DNA of 19,092 bases from assembly GCA_001598975.1 (NCBI GenBank), contig BBXU01002633.1:1-19092 (forward strand), written 5' to 3'. Every line of letters starts with the position of its first letter. Position 1 is the first letter of the stretch. The translations under genes were made by a program, and so were the position numbers. Source of the stretch: Parachlorella kessleri (lineage: Eukaryota; Chlorophyta; Trebouxiophyceae; Chlorellales; Chlorellaceae). Below, in pieces: positions 1-10,300 of the stretch. Below the pieces are notes generated by a model. That model was not told where the DNA came from, made no database searches, and saw nothing but the letters and a program-made list of their open reading frames with translations.

Positions 1-18
1 ACACACACACACACCCAC
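1..18. repeat. AC dinucleotide microsatellite
   Basis: The window opens with seven AC repeats followed by a CACGC tail. It lies just past the predicted donor at 47-48, so it is probably inside an intron of the Rxt3-like gene and may extend left of the window. Confidence 0.8.
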
Positions 19-48
19 GCGACCCTGCCTCACCCCCCGCTAACCGAC

Positions 49-1191
49 CTGGTAGGAGCAACCCTGGATGGGGGCCGCCCACGCCCGCGAGCGGATGGAG
101 TTGCGGGCGGTGGAGGGGTAGCTGTCCCGCGCTGCCACCGGCCGCACCACAGCGCGCACCTCGGCCACCGCCTGGGGAGGGTGGGTCACTGCAGGACGAC
201 AGCAGCAGCAGCCCCAGGGGCTGTACTTACGGCTGCCATGAATGAAGCTGCTGCTTTGTGCGGTGGCAGCAGGCACCTGCTTGCTAACCTGACAACTAGT
301 GGGGCAACTGCTGCTGGTAGGTACAGCCAGCAGGTTGTAGCAGCTGCTGATCCAGCGGTGCCGGCAGCAACACACCTTAGTTCCCCTCACCACCGGGCTT
401 GCAACCACCCTTCAACATCCTTGCTGTACCCTATCCAGCCGACTCCCAATGTCCACACACAGGGCAGCAGAAGAGGAGCCTCCGCAACAGGAGCACAATA
501 GTAGCCCAGGCCCAGGCCTCCCTTCACATTCCCTGACAGAATTCCCCTATACTGGGCCACCTGAGCAGATCCAATCCTCCGCACTGCTTCAGCATAGTCC
601 ATACAACCGCGTCACTGGTGTAGACAGAACAAGGGTCAAATGTACTCAGTCACCAACTGTCAGCCCCTGCCTTCCCCTGCCACCCACCTGAGTGGAACCA
701 GTAGCCGCAGTGCATGAGCACCGCCACCAGGTCTGAGTCCTCGGTGTAGACGTCCGACCCCCACAGCTGCCGGGCTCGCACCTGGCGGTTGTTGCTGGTC
801 AGGCAGTGGGCTGGAATGCGCACCTGCGGTACAAGGCAGCATCACCCAGCTCAACTTGAGCCATGCCCCTTGTAGCAAGCCCCAGAAACTTTACCGAGAG
901 CGGGACTGCCAAGGCAACGCTAAGAGAAGGAACCCTCCCCCCCTCCCAACTGGGGGCGAGGCAACCTGCACTTGGCCCCAGCGAGGCAACTTGGTCAAGG
1001 CTGCCGTCTGCCGTTGTAGTCCTGCACGCAGCTGCTAGGCTGCGCACCTCTATTGTGGCCGAGCCCCCCTCTTGCTGTGCCCGCGCAAATGCTGCAGCTA
1101 GGTCCCTAAGTGGCTCGCCCTCCTTGTAGAAGGTGGTAGGCAGCCGTGGGGCTGCAGGGTTGGCCAGGGAGAGTATGGCGGGCGTTGGCAT
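49..1191 (-). CDS. Rxt3/HDC1-like histone deacetylase complex subunit (3' part missing)
   Basis: Rxt3-domain protein, related to yeast Rxt3 (Rpd3L complex) and plant HDC1, a nuclear scaffold subunit of histone deacetylase complexes. Predicted minus-strand exons are 1191-1048, 823-688 and 188-49; the gene continues beyond the left edge. The middle exon is the diagnostic part: VRIPAHCL, then QLWGSDVYTEDSDLVAVLMH and a following CGYWFHS, matching the family pattern of WGTD(I/V)YTDDSD and a His-Gly pair. The third exon adds RNSIRSRAW and GCSYQ, the usual end of the domain. Junctions keep frame: ATIE|VRIP is phase 0, WFHS|V is phase 1. Introns are 224 and 499 bases, GT-AG. The start is uncertain: ATG at 1191 is chosen, but the frame stays open to 1407 and the residues just upstream also look coding, so an earlier start or exon is possible. 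Family identity is from motif memory, not a search. Confidence 0.8.
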
Positions 1192-1917
1192 GCGCAGACG
1201 GGTGACTGAGTCGCGTAAACCGTCCGGGACGGTAGGCAGGCGCCGGGACGAGCAATTACGAGATGGTCCTAGCGGCGCTGGAAACCGCGGATGCTGCTGA
1301 TCACGGCATCCGAAGATTTTGCTTACCAAGCCGAGTGCAGGTCGACTTGGCTGCCAGCCCAGGACCCACGAGTCATGCTGAGCCCGACCCAGGCACATCC
1401 AACCCACCTGCTTTCTTTACGACTCCATCCATCCGTTGCCCCTTGCTGCCATTCCGGCCATCGTATCCAAAGGCTGCATCAGCTGCTCGTTTACTCATGC
1501 TGCTCCCCTGGCTGTCAGCTTGGTGGGTGGAGCAGCGCGCTGGAGGTTGTGTGCCAGGCCCTTGGCGGTGGGCAAGACTCTGACCCTCTCTTGGTCAACA
1601 AAATCAAGTACCAAGACCACCTAGCTGACCTTCCACGCCCCTCAAATCTGTATGCTGCACAAGCCTCAACCTATGCCAACCCAATCAACCCCTCAACTTT
1701 CACAAGAGGGTCGGTACTGCACGCAACTCCAAGTACGCGTTCAGACTCCAGGACTCGAGAGGGAGCTGACAGTCTGCAATCAAGTGGGGGATGGTGAGAA
1801 ACACCATGCTTGACTTGCTATTTGATCCAGGACGTGGCGGTTGCGCCCACTGAAACACGAAAGACATGCAGGGCCTTAAACGTGGCCTACTTTCAAAACT
1901 GGTGTTTCGATTTGATC
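1192..1917. promoter_or_regulatory. Upstream region between the divergent Rxt3-like and CPBP genes
   Basis: No exon could be assigned here with confidence. The minus-strand frame of the Rxt3-like gene stays open up to 1407 and could be coding or 5' UTR. Plus-strand frames are open at 1291-1797 but show no family motif and have mixed composition. The divergent layout makes this the likely shared promoter region. I see no clear core promoter element. Confidence 0.4.
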
Positions 1918-2182
1918 ATGGCGAGCTATGCCAGTGCAGTTGCTCAACAGTCTATTTCGCTCAAGCCATGTGCACACATGCACGTTTTGCTGCAGCGCCC
2001 CAGACTACTGCACGCAAATAACGATAAGAATGCCAGGGCTGGTCTTTGTAGGCATGTGGTCTTGCAGACCAGGATGTCTAGGGGCTGCCTCTACTGCAAA
2101 AGCAGTCTAGGGGACCCTGGTCAAGAGCCACCGCCTAGCAACAGCAGCAGTGCCACCCCTGACTTTCTGGCAGGAGTCAACT
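1918..2182 (+). CDS. Possible first exon of the CPBP protease (transit-peptide-like)
   Basis: An open stretch starting at ATG 1918 reads MASYASAVAQQSISLKP and continues rich in Ser, Ala, Arg and Leu with few acidic residues, as in a plastid transit peptide. It could end at a GTGACT donor near 2183. However, that donor leaves phase 2 and I found no acceptor at the right phase upstream of the clear CPBP exon. The assignment is therefore speculative. The start could instead be ATG 2361, which is open in frame into the next exon. Confidence 0.25.
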
Positions 2183-2430
2183 GGTGACTCACCTGGAGCA
2201 GGGCGTTGCGAGTCAAACCGACTGAGCTGCCCAAGACAGACCTGTGGTTCTGCAGGTTTTGCTACTCAGCCCTGGGCTTGCTCTTCCTCACAGACTTCAC
2301 ACCCTTGGGTGGGTGATTTAAAGGAGTTGTCTTGATGTGCAATAATGGTTCACTTGCATCATGGGCATGGTAGGCTACCACCCACCTCCTCACCATGCCT
2401 GTGTGACCGTAAGCGCCTTTGTGGGTGCAG

Positions 2431-3320
2431 GGTCAGCTATACAGTCAGCGCAGAACCCAGGGGTAGCCCTTGCCTTGCTGCAGTGGGGCGGCTTTGTGGT
2501 TCCAACACTGTACTTTTCCCGGCAGAAGGGCTTCAGCCTCCCTAAGACGTTTCAGTTGCGAGGCTGCAGCTCAGCCTGGCTGGCAGGGGCAGCAGCAGCC
2601 GGACCCGTGCTGTTCTTCATAGTTACTGGTCTGGTGCAGTTGAGGCTGGGGGCAGTGAATGGCGCGTCTTGGGCTGGCACCAGCAGCGGTGCAAGCCCTG
2701 GTTGGGGGGTGGCTGGACACTCCTTAGCCTCTGTGCTCGCCCTTTATGTTTTGTCCCCAGCAGGTGAGGAGATGTATTTGCCTGATCTGTGTATTGGCCT
2801 AATCTACTTCTCTTTCGATGGGGCGCCTGGTGCTTGCTCTGTCAGTGATTGCATCTTTGGGCACTGTTGAGCATACACTCCATCCCTGGATGCCTTGGGT
2901 CTGTAATGCAGCAACCTCCGCAGTACGTGAGCGCCCCTGTGGATGTGTAATCTTCTTGTAGCACTTGAAGGGTCAGCCACCAAGCTCTCCTCGTCACCTC
3001 AAACCCTTGTTCTTACTTTTGGGCTCATTGCACCTCTGCCACGGATTCCTGCCCCTGCTCCAGTTGCCGAGGAGCTACTCTTCCGTGGTTTCCTGTTAAC
3101 CGCGCTGCGACAACGGCTAGGAAGCGTGGACAGCGTGGCCGTCAGCGGCGCCCTGTTTGCCCTCATGCATCTTTCCGTTGAGCAATTCTTCCAGTTTGCA
3201 CTGCTGGGCTTTGCCTGCGGGGCGGCTTGTGTTGCGGCAGATAGCGTCTTGCCTTCTGTGATCCTACATGCTGGCTACAACTTAGCTGCCGTGGCCTTGG
3301 CATTGAGAGGGGGCAGCTAG
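2431..3320 (+). CDS. CPBP (CAAX/Abi/Rce1-type) intramembrane metalloprotease
   Basis: Membrane-embedded glutamyl/zinc protease family protein. Two exons are clear: up to 2763 and 2962-3320, with a 198-base GT-AG intron and matched phase 1. The start at 2431 is an acceptor (GGGTGCAG), not a start codon; the frame is open back to ATG 2361. The three family motifs are present in order: EELLFR (EExxxR) at 3069-3086, FALMH (FxxxH) at 3156-3170, and HAGYN (HxxxN) at 3267-3281. These supply the catalytic Glu and the metal-binding His and Asn. Hydrophobic stretches before and between the motifs fit several membrane helices. Stop TAG at 3318-3320 follows soon after motif 3, as usual. Plant and algal homologues are often plastidial, but targeting cannot be confirmed. 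Odd point: a Pro-rich stretch (PLPRIPAPAPV) sits directly before the EExxxR motif, where a hydrophobic helix is normal. Confidence 0.85.
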
Positions 3321-3680
3321 CTAGAGTTATGACAAGCATTATATACCCAGTATGTACCTACCATACCCTTTGGATCTGACAGCAAGTCAAGATGTGGGTG
3401 CAGCAGCTGCATTCGTAAGCTATGCAAGTAATACCTGCAGTCATAACTTAAACATAAAAGCAAAGAGAGGCAAAGAAGCCATGAAAGAAGAGGGTGCAGA
3501 GGAAATTTACGTCAAGGAAAGATTCAAGGTAGGCATACATGTGGCTTCATACTGATTTCATGTCTGGAATGCACCTCATCACAAGACGGCCTCGCTTGCC
3601 GGGGTTAGGGCAGTCAAGTCAACGCGCACCATACTCAGTGTGTTGGAGCTCCAAGCACATATTGGCTGTTTCTCTTGGCA
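3321..3680. other. Convergent intergenic region (3' UTRs)
   Basis: This holds the 3' ends of the plus-strand CPBP gene and the minus-strand expansin. An AT-rich, purine-rich stretch lies at about 3440-3540. No gene, RNA or repeat was seen, and no TGTAA polyadenylation signal on either strand. Confidence 0.5.
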
Positions 3681-5598
3681 TCAAAACTGGACCCCCAAGT
3701 GAAACTGTACGCCGAGCTGCAGCCCTCCTGGCAGGGATGCAGTCCGCACCGCTCCCGTGCTGCCAGTGAGGGCGATCTCCAAGGGCCCCCCATGGCCCAG
3801 CGGCTGCCCATCATTGTACCATACCCACCTACATCAAGACACTCCCAGTTCAGTTCAATAGAGGCAAGGTAGGCTGGACACTAACTTGGGCGAAAAGCCT
3901 TTAATGCCCTACTGGTTGCGTGTATGCTGAGCCAGTGACACTCACCCCTGACTTGCACAGTCTTCGGGCCCCACCACCCACCTATGCCAGTCTGTCAGCT
4001 GTAGTGGGTGGTTGTTGATGGTGGCATTTGCGATGGGATCTGCGGAGTTGCTGAAGCTTAGCTGCTGGTAGTAGTCATTGCTTCCTGCAGTCAAGCAAAT
4101 TTGGGTAACATTTGTGCCAGAAGCGTATGCAAACCACCTGTCATATGCCAGTGTTTTAAATTGGATACATAGTTGTGGCATGCGAACGGTCTGTGCCACA
4201 CTACAGGACCACACCGCAGGCAGTTATGGAAGCATTCCTGTGAAGTACCACCTGACCATGGCATTCTACACACCGTACCTGGCAAGACATCTAGCCGGAT
4301 GCCACCAGTGTCAAAGGGCCCACAGGGCACTATGAACCAGTCCACTGGAGCTGATCCCTGTGTCAAGCCAGTCACCTCCCTACGCAGGAGGAAAAAGGGT
4401 CCATAGGCAAGCCGCTTTGTTGCCCTGGCTGTGCTGCGTCACCTGGTAGTTTAGCCTTGCACACAATTGCCACAATGGGACAGCCGAGACTGGACCTAAG
4501 GAAAGGCTGTCATCCACCACCAGGACCTGAGGATAGTCTCCTCGTTCTAGGGAGGCACCATCGGTGCGAGTCAAAGGCCTCGGGAAAGAGGTTTGGTGCT
4601 GCCATTTGTAGTATGCTGTAGCCTTTGCAGGCGTGCCCGCACCTGAAAGGCATCCAACTGAGCAGGATGTCGTGCTCACCACAGTGACCACAGTCATCTA
4701 CCAGCACAACTGGCAGGACAGCTGTTGTGGCAAATTTACAGAGCGCTGGGTTGCTGCAAACCACGGCTATGCAGCGCCCACAAGCTTGGTGCAGCTTTTG
4801 GTTGACAGCACCAAAGCGAACCTGCAAAGTGGTGTGCAGTCCAACGGCACAGGTTTCACGTCACGAGCAGTTTTCGGTCAGTTAGGTCATAACTTGTCTA
4901 AAGCACAGAACTGACCAGGGCAGATATGCAATGGCGAGTGTGACATGCTTCAAGACCTGCTGGATTACAGCGGGTAGACCCACCTGCGCATAGTCATCCA
5001 TATATCCAAAGCCACAGGCCAAATCCTTAGCGCTATCCACTTTGAGGGCTGGCTGCCATGCCCCCAGCGTTGCTAGTCCTCTATGAAGTGGAAACTGCGG
5101 CAGAGGGAGACCAGAGCAAAGGTGGGCCTGGGGCAGGGGTGCAACTCTGCAGTCTGGGACTGCCTGTGCTGGTGGGTGCCCACAAACTATGCTAGCAGCC
5201 CCTGCAGGCACGACCAAGAACAAAAGGACACTGCTGCGCAGCAACTCCTCGGTTGGCAGCAACGCTGAAGAACGCCGCAATGCCAGTCTGAAATACCTGC
5301 ACTGCTGGCGGCGCTGGCTCTTTTGAAGTACTGGGTAGCTGAGGGCTATGCCTGGTTTCGTTGGTTAAAGGTGATGGAGCTGGCTACAGTCAGTCACCCA
5401 CTTTGAAAGGCAGTTGGGCTCACAAGCTAGAGGATGGCGTGAGAATAGTAACATCGTGTGCAGCCGCGGGGCTGAAGAGCACTGGCACTGCACCTCGGGC
5501 GGAGGTCTGCTGGCAGCTGCTGGCAGTGTTATAGTGATGAGAAACACGATCAAGCTGGCTAGCCTCCGATGCGCTCCTGTTCGCATGGCCCGACTCAT
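3681..5598 (-). CDS. Expansin (signal peptide, DPBB domain, C-terminal CBM63-like domain)
   Basis: Secreted wall-loosening protein of the expansin family, which acts non-hydrolytically on polysaccharide networks. Predicted exons (minus): 5598-5398, 5094-4984, 4821-4643, 4379-4279, 4137-3982, 3828-3681; about 300 residues. Exon 1 has a signal peptide (RRLASLIVFLITITLPAAAS). Exons 2-3 carry the double-psi beta-barrel: GLATLGAW, ACGFG, CGRCIAV, and VDDCGHCGEHDILLS with the acidic residue of the expansin HFD-type motif. Exon 4 has VDWFIVPC, GGIRLDV. Exons 5-6 have WFAYASG, WVWYNDGQPL, IALTGSTGAV and end in QF, as in the C-terminal domain. Phases agree at every junction except exon 4 to exon 5: the GTACGG donor at 4278 leaves phase 1 while the acceptor needs phase 2. 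A donor seven bases on would restore frame, or a small exon was missed. It lies in tandem with the secreted eight-cysteine gene. Confidence 0.9.
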
Positions 5599-6328
5599 CC
5601 TGTGGATTGTCGGTCTGGGTTCTCTAACAAGCAGATGCGTATGGTACGAGGTTATACAAGAAATGGAGAGACGATTACCACAAACTTGTATTGTCAACCT
5701 TGGCACGCATGACAGGGCGCGGACCTGGATCATGCCTTGGATGCGCGCCCTGCTGTCGGTTGCAAAGAATTGTGAAAATGTAGCGCCATGCACCAGTCGA
5801 GCAACCCAAATGTCATCTTCTAGGCAAAACCTCGGAAAGCAAGGCAACCCCCTCTGCCACTTCGTTGCCAACTGCTGGGCCAGCCATTGTCAGAAACAAG
5901 CCTTGGCAAGGCGAGAAAGAGCAACTGGAAACTTCCCTTGGAGGTATCACATATGCTACACACCCGCTTCAAACTCCGATTCGAGAGCCACTGGATCCAA
6001 GCCCACAAAATGTAGATGCTTGGGCAGGAACACAGGGTAAGCCATAAGACAAGCTCGCCTTAAGGTGCTTTCCTGCCCACTGGGCAACCATGCTCAGTCC
6101 TATATTTGCATGCATCATCTCGTTAAACTTTTTACCTTACTTTAGTCCAAGTAACTGCATACCGGCACCTGACCATGCAGTACCCACACGGGGGCCCAAC
6201 AGAGCTAAGAAGTATTGGGCTCTCCTCGAAGCACAAAACCCAAGCACCAATTATGAAGGGCACGTATACCACTGCACATATGTCAAAGTCTTCACTGACC
6301 GGTTCGTAACGAGGCAGAATTCCAGGGC
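5599..6328. promoter_or_regulatory. Expansin upstream region and 3' UTR of the eight-cysteine gene
   Basis: Between two minus-strand genes. The open plus-strand frame at 5414-6040 crosses the antisense of expansin exon 1, has no recognisable motif and is rejected as a gene. No repeat or RNA gene was recognised. The part nearest 5600 should hold the expansin promoter. Confidence 0.4.
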
Positions 6329-6922
6329 TCATGTGCACTTGGGTTCACTAGGACAACCTTCCATGCCACCCAAGGCAATCTCAGCATTACACAGTGCCGC
6401 GCTGACAGTGACCACCGCATCATAGCCACAGGGAGTCATGCTGGCGTGCATCAGCGCCAGCATGGCTGGGTCACAACTGCACCTGCAGGCAAGCAGCGGA
6501 ATCTGAGCAGGCCAAAGCTGCCCCAACAGGTGCTATCAACGAAAGGGCCGGCGGGGACCAAAGCAGCCTCGGAACAGGCTGGCACCTGCACCTTAAGCAG
6601 TGCATGAGACTGCCATGGAGCACAGGTGCTGTTGCATTGATCCCTTGCCGGAAAACAACAACCTGTACCTGCTCCAGTCTGTCTGCTTGTAGAATCGCTG
6701 CCCAGCTTCACAGCAGGCTGGCGGGATGGTCACATTAGCCTTCAGGCCTTCAAGCTGCTCTTTGGGTACGGGGTGTGGCGACTGCAGGTCTATTAATCCA
6801 TTGAATGCAGCTAGTAGGGGCAGGCAGGGCTTGAAGGTTGCGAAAGCCTCATCAGCGCACGAGGTACAGCTGGCCAGAGGGATAAGGGGGAGCACGAGCG
6901 CCACCCACAGTGACCGACACAT
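6329..6922 (-). CDS. Small secreted eight-cysteine protein, lipid-transfer-protein-like
   Basis: Predicted two-exon gene of 135 residues: 6922-6669 and 6482-6329, intron 186 bases, phase 2, GT-AG. ATG 6922 is chosen because it begins a signal peptide (MCRSLWVALVLPLIPLAS). The mature part has Cys22, Cys33, Cys70-Cys71, Cys86-x-Cys88, Cys103 and Cys116. That is the C, C, CC, CxC, C, C order of the plant eight-cysteine motif shared by nonspecific lipid transfer proteins and 2S albumin/amylase inhibitors. CysCys falls before the intron and CSC directly after it, so splicing is needed to build the motif. The Cys33 to Cys70 spacing of 36 is longer than in most plant members. Two further Cys lie near the C-terminus (GCPSEPKCT). 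Lipid binding is inference from the motif only. It could be another small disulfide-rich secreted protein with the same spacing by chance, but this is unlikely. Confidence 0.75.
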
Positions 6923-7299
6923 CGTAGAGAGGAGGCTATCGATGGGGCCCTCGTATGGACGAAACGAGCATGTCTGGCTATAGCCACCGCATATGCCTGA
7001 GGCCCTTCTGGCCAGTTTCTGGTATTGCGGGTGTCCCCCTTTCGGCCAGTCACTTATCATGGAATGCTGCTTCTGGGCTTGTTTGGCTCTTCCAGCATGT
7101 TTCTATCTAAATAGATATAGAAATGGGCCTGGTCATATAATGTCTGGCACCTGTAGCTGTGGCGCTCCCTAGCAAACATTGCCAGTCCAGCACAGCGTTG
7201 TACGCCTAGGAATGTCTATTCGGCTGGCCACTCCATCCCCTGCCGCTGAGGCGAAGCACGATTATTTAAGCTAGAGGTCAGCAGCAATGTCAGACGCCT
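6923..7299. promoter_or_regulatory. Promoter of the eight-cysteine gene and 3' UTR of CYP97C
   Basis: Contains an imperfect AT-rich hairpin at 7100-7123 (TTTCTATCT, loop AAAT, AGATATAGAAA, two-base bulge). On the minus strand an ATTATATGA element lies near 7132-7141 and could serve as a TATA-like box for the downstream minus-strand gene, though it is about 200 bases from the start codon. These are sequence resemblances only. Confidence 0.35.
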
Positions 7300-7395
7300 T
7301 CATGCAACAGCCGCCGCCGCTGCTGCCGCCGCCGCTTGCTGCTCCTGCCCGCTGCTGCTGCTGGCCGCCACTGCGCCGCCGCCGTCCCGCCGCCG
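7300..7395 (-). repeat. Trinucleotide-rich coding repeat for the CYP97C Ala/Gln tail
   Basis: Runs of CCG/CTG-type triplets on the plus strand encode, on the minus strand, a low-complexity tail with GQEQQ followed by about nine Ala, ending VA and stop TGA at 7302-7300. It lies after the last conserved P450 strand (GLYMYV), so it is probably dispensable. Such tracts change length easily. Confidence 0.7.
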
Positions 7396-10300
7396 CACAT
7401 ACATGTACAGCCCGTTGCTGGTGTGGATGGTAGCACCGGTGGTGACGCCCACTTCTCTGCCCGGCACCAGCTCGAAGCTGTACTTCTTGAGGAGCACCGC
7501 CAGCACCACAACCGCCTCCATGAGCGCAAATTGGTCGCCCACGCACTTGCGGGGCCCGCCGCTGTGCGCAGGGGACAGGGGGCCAAGTTTGCACCGCATC
7601 AGCTGGACTTGTGTGCAGGAGCGCACCGCGGTGCCCAGCAAAGCTTCATGTTCAAGCCGAGACGCCGGACCCGCCTTGCATGCACCTGAGCATGCCCTTG
7701 TACAACCACCCTCCTTCAGTCCTGCAGGCTCCTGGCTGGCTCCAGCAGTGGGGCGGGAGAAGGGGGATGGCCAGCGAGGGGGCTTACCTGAAGGGGATGT
7801 ACTTGTAGTCTGTGTTCTGCTCGTTGGGGATGGGGCCGTCCAGGGGGAAGCGCTCAGGCTTGAACTCGTTGGCGTCCTCGCCCCACACCGCGGGCGAGCG
7901 GTGCAAGTTGTACATGCTAATCATCACGTCCTGGCCGCGAGGCACGGTGTAGCCGCCTGCAGCGCACAGGGGAAGGCTGCCTCATGAGGAGCAGTGCCAT
8001 GCGATACCTGAACCAACAAGCAAGGCATCACAGTGGATATTCTTCAATTGCAGTTAGCAAGCAACGGTGACTAGCCACCACCTAGGTATTATGGCATTGT
8101 GGTGCTGACTCGCCTGCATGTCCTCCAGTAAAGGGTGGCACGGCCAAGGGAACTACCGTAGGCTAATACCCTGCATGCTGCTCACCGGGGAGCTTGTCCT
8201 CCACCAGGGCTCGGCGCAGCAGCACGGGCGGGTGGGGGTACAGCCGCATGCTCTCATTCACACAACGCATCACATACTTGAGGCCGGCGTAGTCAGACAT
8301 GCTGGGCATGTCGCGGTTACCCAGCACAGCGTCCACCTCAGCCTGGGCCTGCAGGGGGGGTAGCCAAAAGCATCATGAGAGCTTGCTGAATGAGCCCCGA
8401 GCCTTGGACTGCACAACAGGAGTAGAAGAGCCCCACAGCGTCCACCCCAGCCTAGGCAGTGGCGCGAGGAAGTATGGGGTAGCGGTGGCGAGCCATGCTG
8501 GGCATGCCCCGCACGCTCAGCATAGCATCCACCTCTGCCTGGGCCAGTAGCTGAACACTAAAGCCGAGGGGCGCAGCATACAGGATCAGCCGGTCCCGAA
8601 CTTTGTGTCCACCCGTGCCTGGGAGTGCAGTTTGTCGTACACATCACAGGATCGGGGGGGGGGGGGGTCCCTCTCATGCATGGGGTGGGCGCCGTGCATA
8701 ACGTACATGATCAGGACCGGCTCACAGCTGTGCTGCCCCAGCCACCCTGTCTGCCCACATTGGCCGCTGCATCAGCTGCTGTTCCAGTAGAAGAGGAGCT
8801 AAACAGGAACCCAAAGTCATGGCTCACCCGCGAACCAGCATCTCCCACCTTAGCCACCTTCACAGCCTGTTCGCCAGCAGTTTGAGGAGCTGGGAAACCA
8901 CCACCTTATGACTCGCCCCTGACACAGAGCCGCCTACTGACCTTGGCCATGGCGCCTGGATTCCTATGCTAGCAGGTAGATGACCTGGCGAAGATCACCT
9001 AATCGTGACTCACCCCTGACACAGCCCCGCATACCCCTCACCAAGGCCTCACCTTGGCCATCGTGTCTGGGTTCTGTGCCAGCAGGTAGAGGGTCCAAGT
9101 GAGCGCGGAGCCGGTGGTCTCGTGCCCCGCAACCAGCATGGAAAGCAGGTCGTCCCGCAGCTGCACAGCAGTGGCACAGAGGGGATTGAGAGGGTGGTGG
9201 GGGCGTTCAGTGGTGAAGAGCTGGAGGTGGCACGTCAAAGGGGGGAATGTGAGAAAGTCGCAGTGCCCGCCAGCAATACAGAGAGCAGGTTATGGCTGCA
9301 TGCCAGAACATCAAAACTAAGACTAGAAGCGTGGGTGGTGTCACGCCGCTTCATCCTAGACACCCCTACTGCACAGCCTCACCATCTCTCTTTCCCTTAC
9401 ATTCATGTCTTCAAATTCCCACCTGCAGTGATGAGACCTCCTCCCGCGACGCAATGAGGAATCGCAGCACGGAGGGGTCTGAGTCGTTGATGTAACCCTC
9501 CTCGAATGACGCCTCCTCCTCAGCATCTACCATGGCCTGCACGGTTGTGGGGCAGGCATGTTGTTGAGTGCTTGTAGGTGGTAATGCTTCAGGTTGAACA
9601 TGTGTCCCTCTTCAATAACGACGGCTACTCATGGAATATATAGAAAGGCCCCAAAAAAGAGACAGGGTTGATGAGCTTATGGTGCGTGGCGATGCATCAT
9701 AACGACCCATCAATGACATCCCAGCACACACCCCACCTCACTATCCACCCATGATGCACCCGTCCACACACCACTGGCACCCGCCCACGCATCCACACCC
9801 AGGCTCACACCACGGCCCCGCTGCCCGCTGTGCTGGACCACCCCCTAACCACCCACCTTGCACTTGGCAATGAGTTCGCTGGTGGTCTTCCTAATAAGCT
9901 CCACGGCCTCAGCAGCCTTGCGCTGGCGAGCAGAGAACGCATTTAGTAGGGGCACCTTCCAGAAGGGCAGCAGGTCAGTCGCCCTTGTCTCCGTCTCCTT
10001 CAGGCTTGTGTACACCGCCTGCAGTGAGGACCACACAAGCATAAGGACACTTGGCGGTGCATAAGAGCGAGGCCTTCCAACAGCGCAGCAGGAGGTCTGC
10101 GGCCAGGATGGCAGCCACTGCCTGCCAGGGTCCACTGATGTATGAGTGGCATTAAACCGTAATTGGCAGCGTTGCTGCTCCCCTCAGCGAGTCCGCCCCT
10201 GCCTCATCTGCTGCCCAGCAAGCCGACATCACTACCCCAACACCAGCAGCATCAAACCCCTCCCCCCTCCCCTTCCTGCCCGCCCCTGCGTGGGCCAACA

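Noticed and set aside
1291..1797. Open plus-strand frame upstream of the CPBP gene
   Set aside because: No family resemblance and overlap with the probable 5' part of the Rxt3-like gene; left as upstream region.
5414..6040. Long open plus-strand frame (208 residues)
   Set aside because: It overlaps the antisense of expansin exon 1, has no recognisable motif and irregular composition; open frames of this length occur by chance at this GC content.
8429..9005. Functional alternative (mutually exclusive) exons of CYP97C
   Set aside because: The copies cover only exon ends and have a lost acceptor, an in-frame stop and a frameshift; they look dead.
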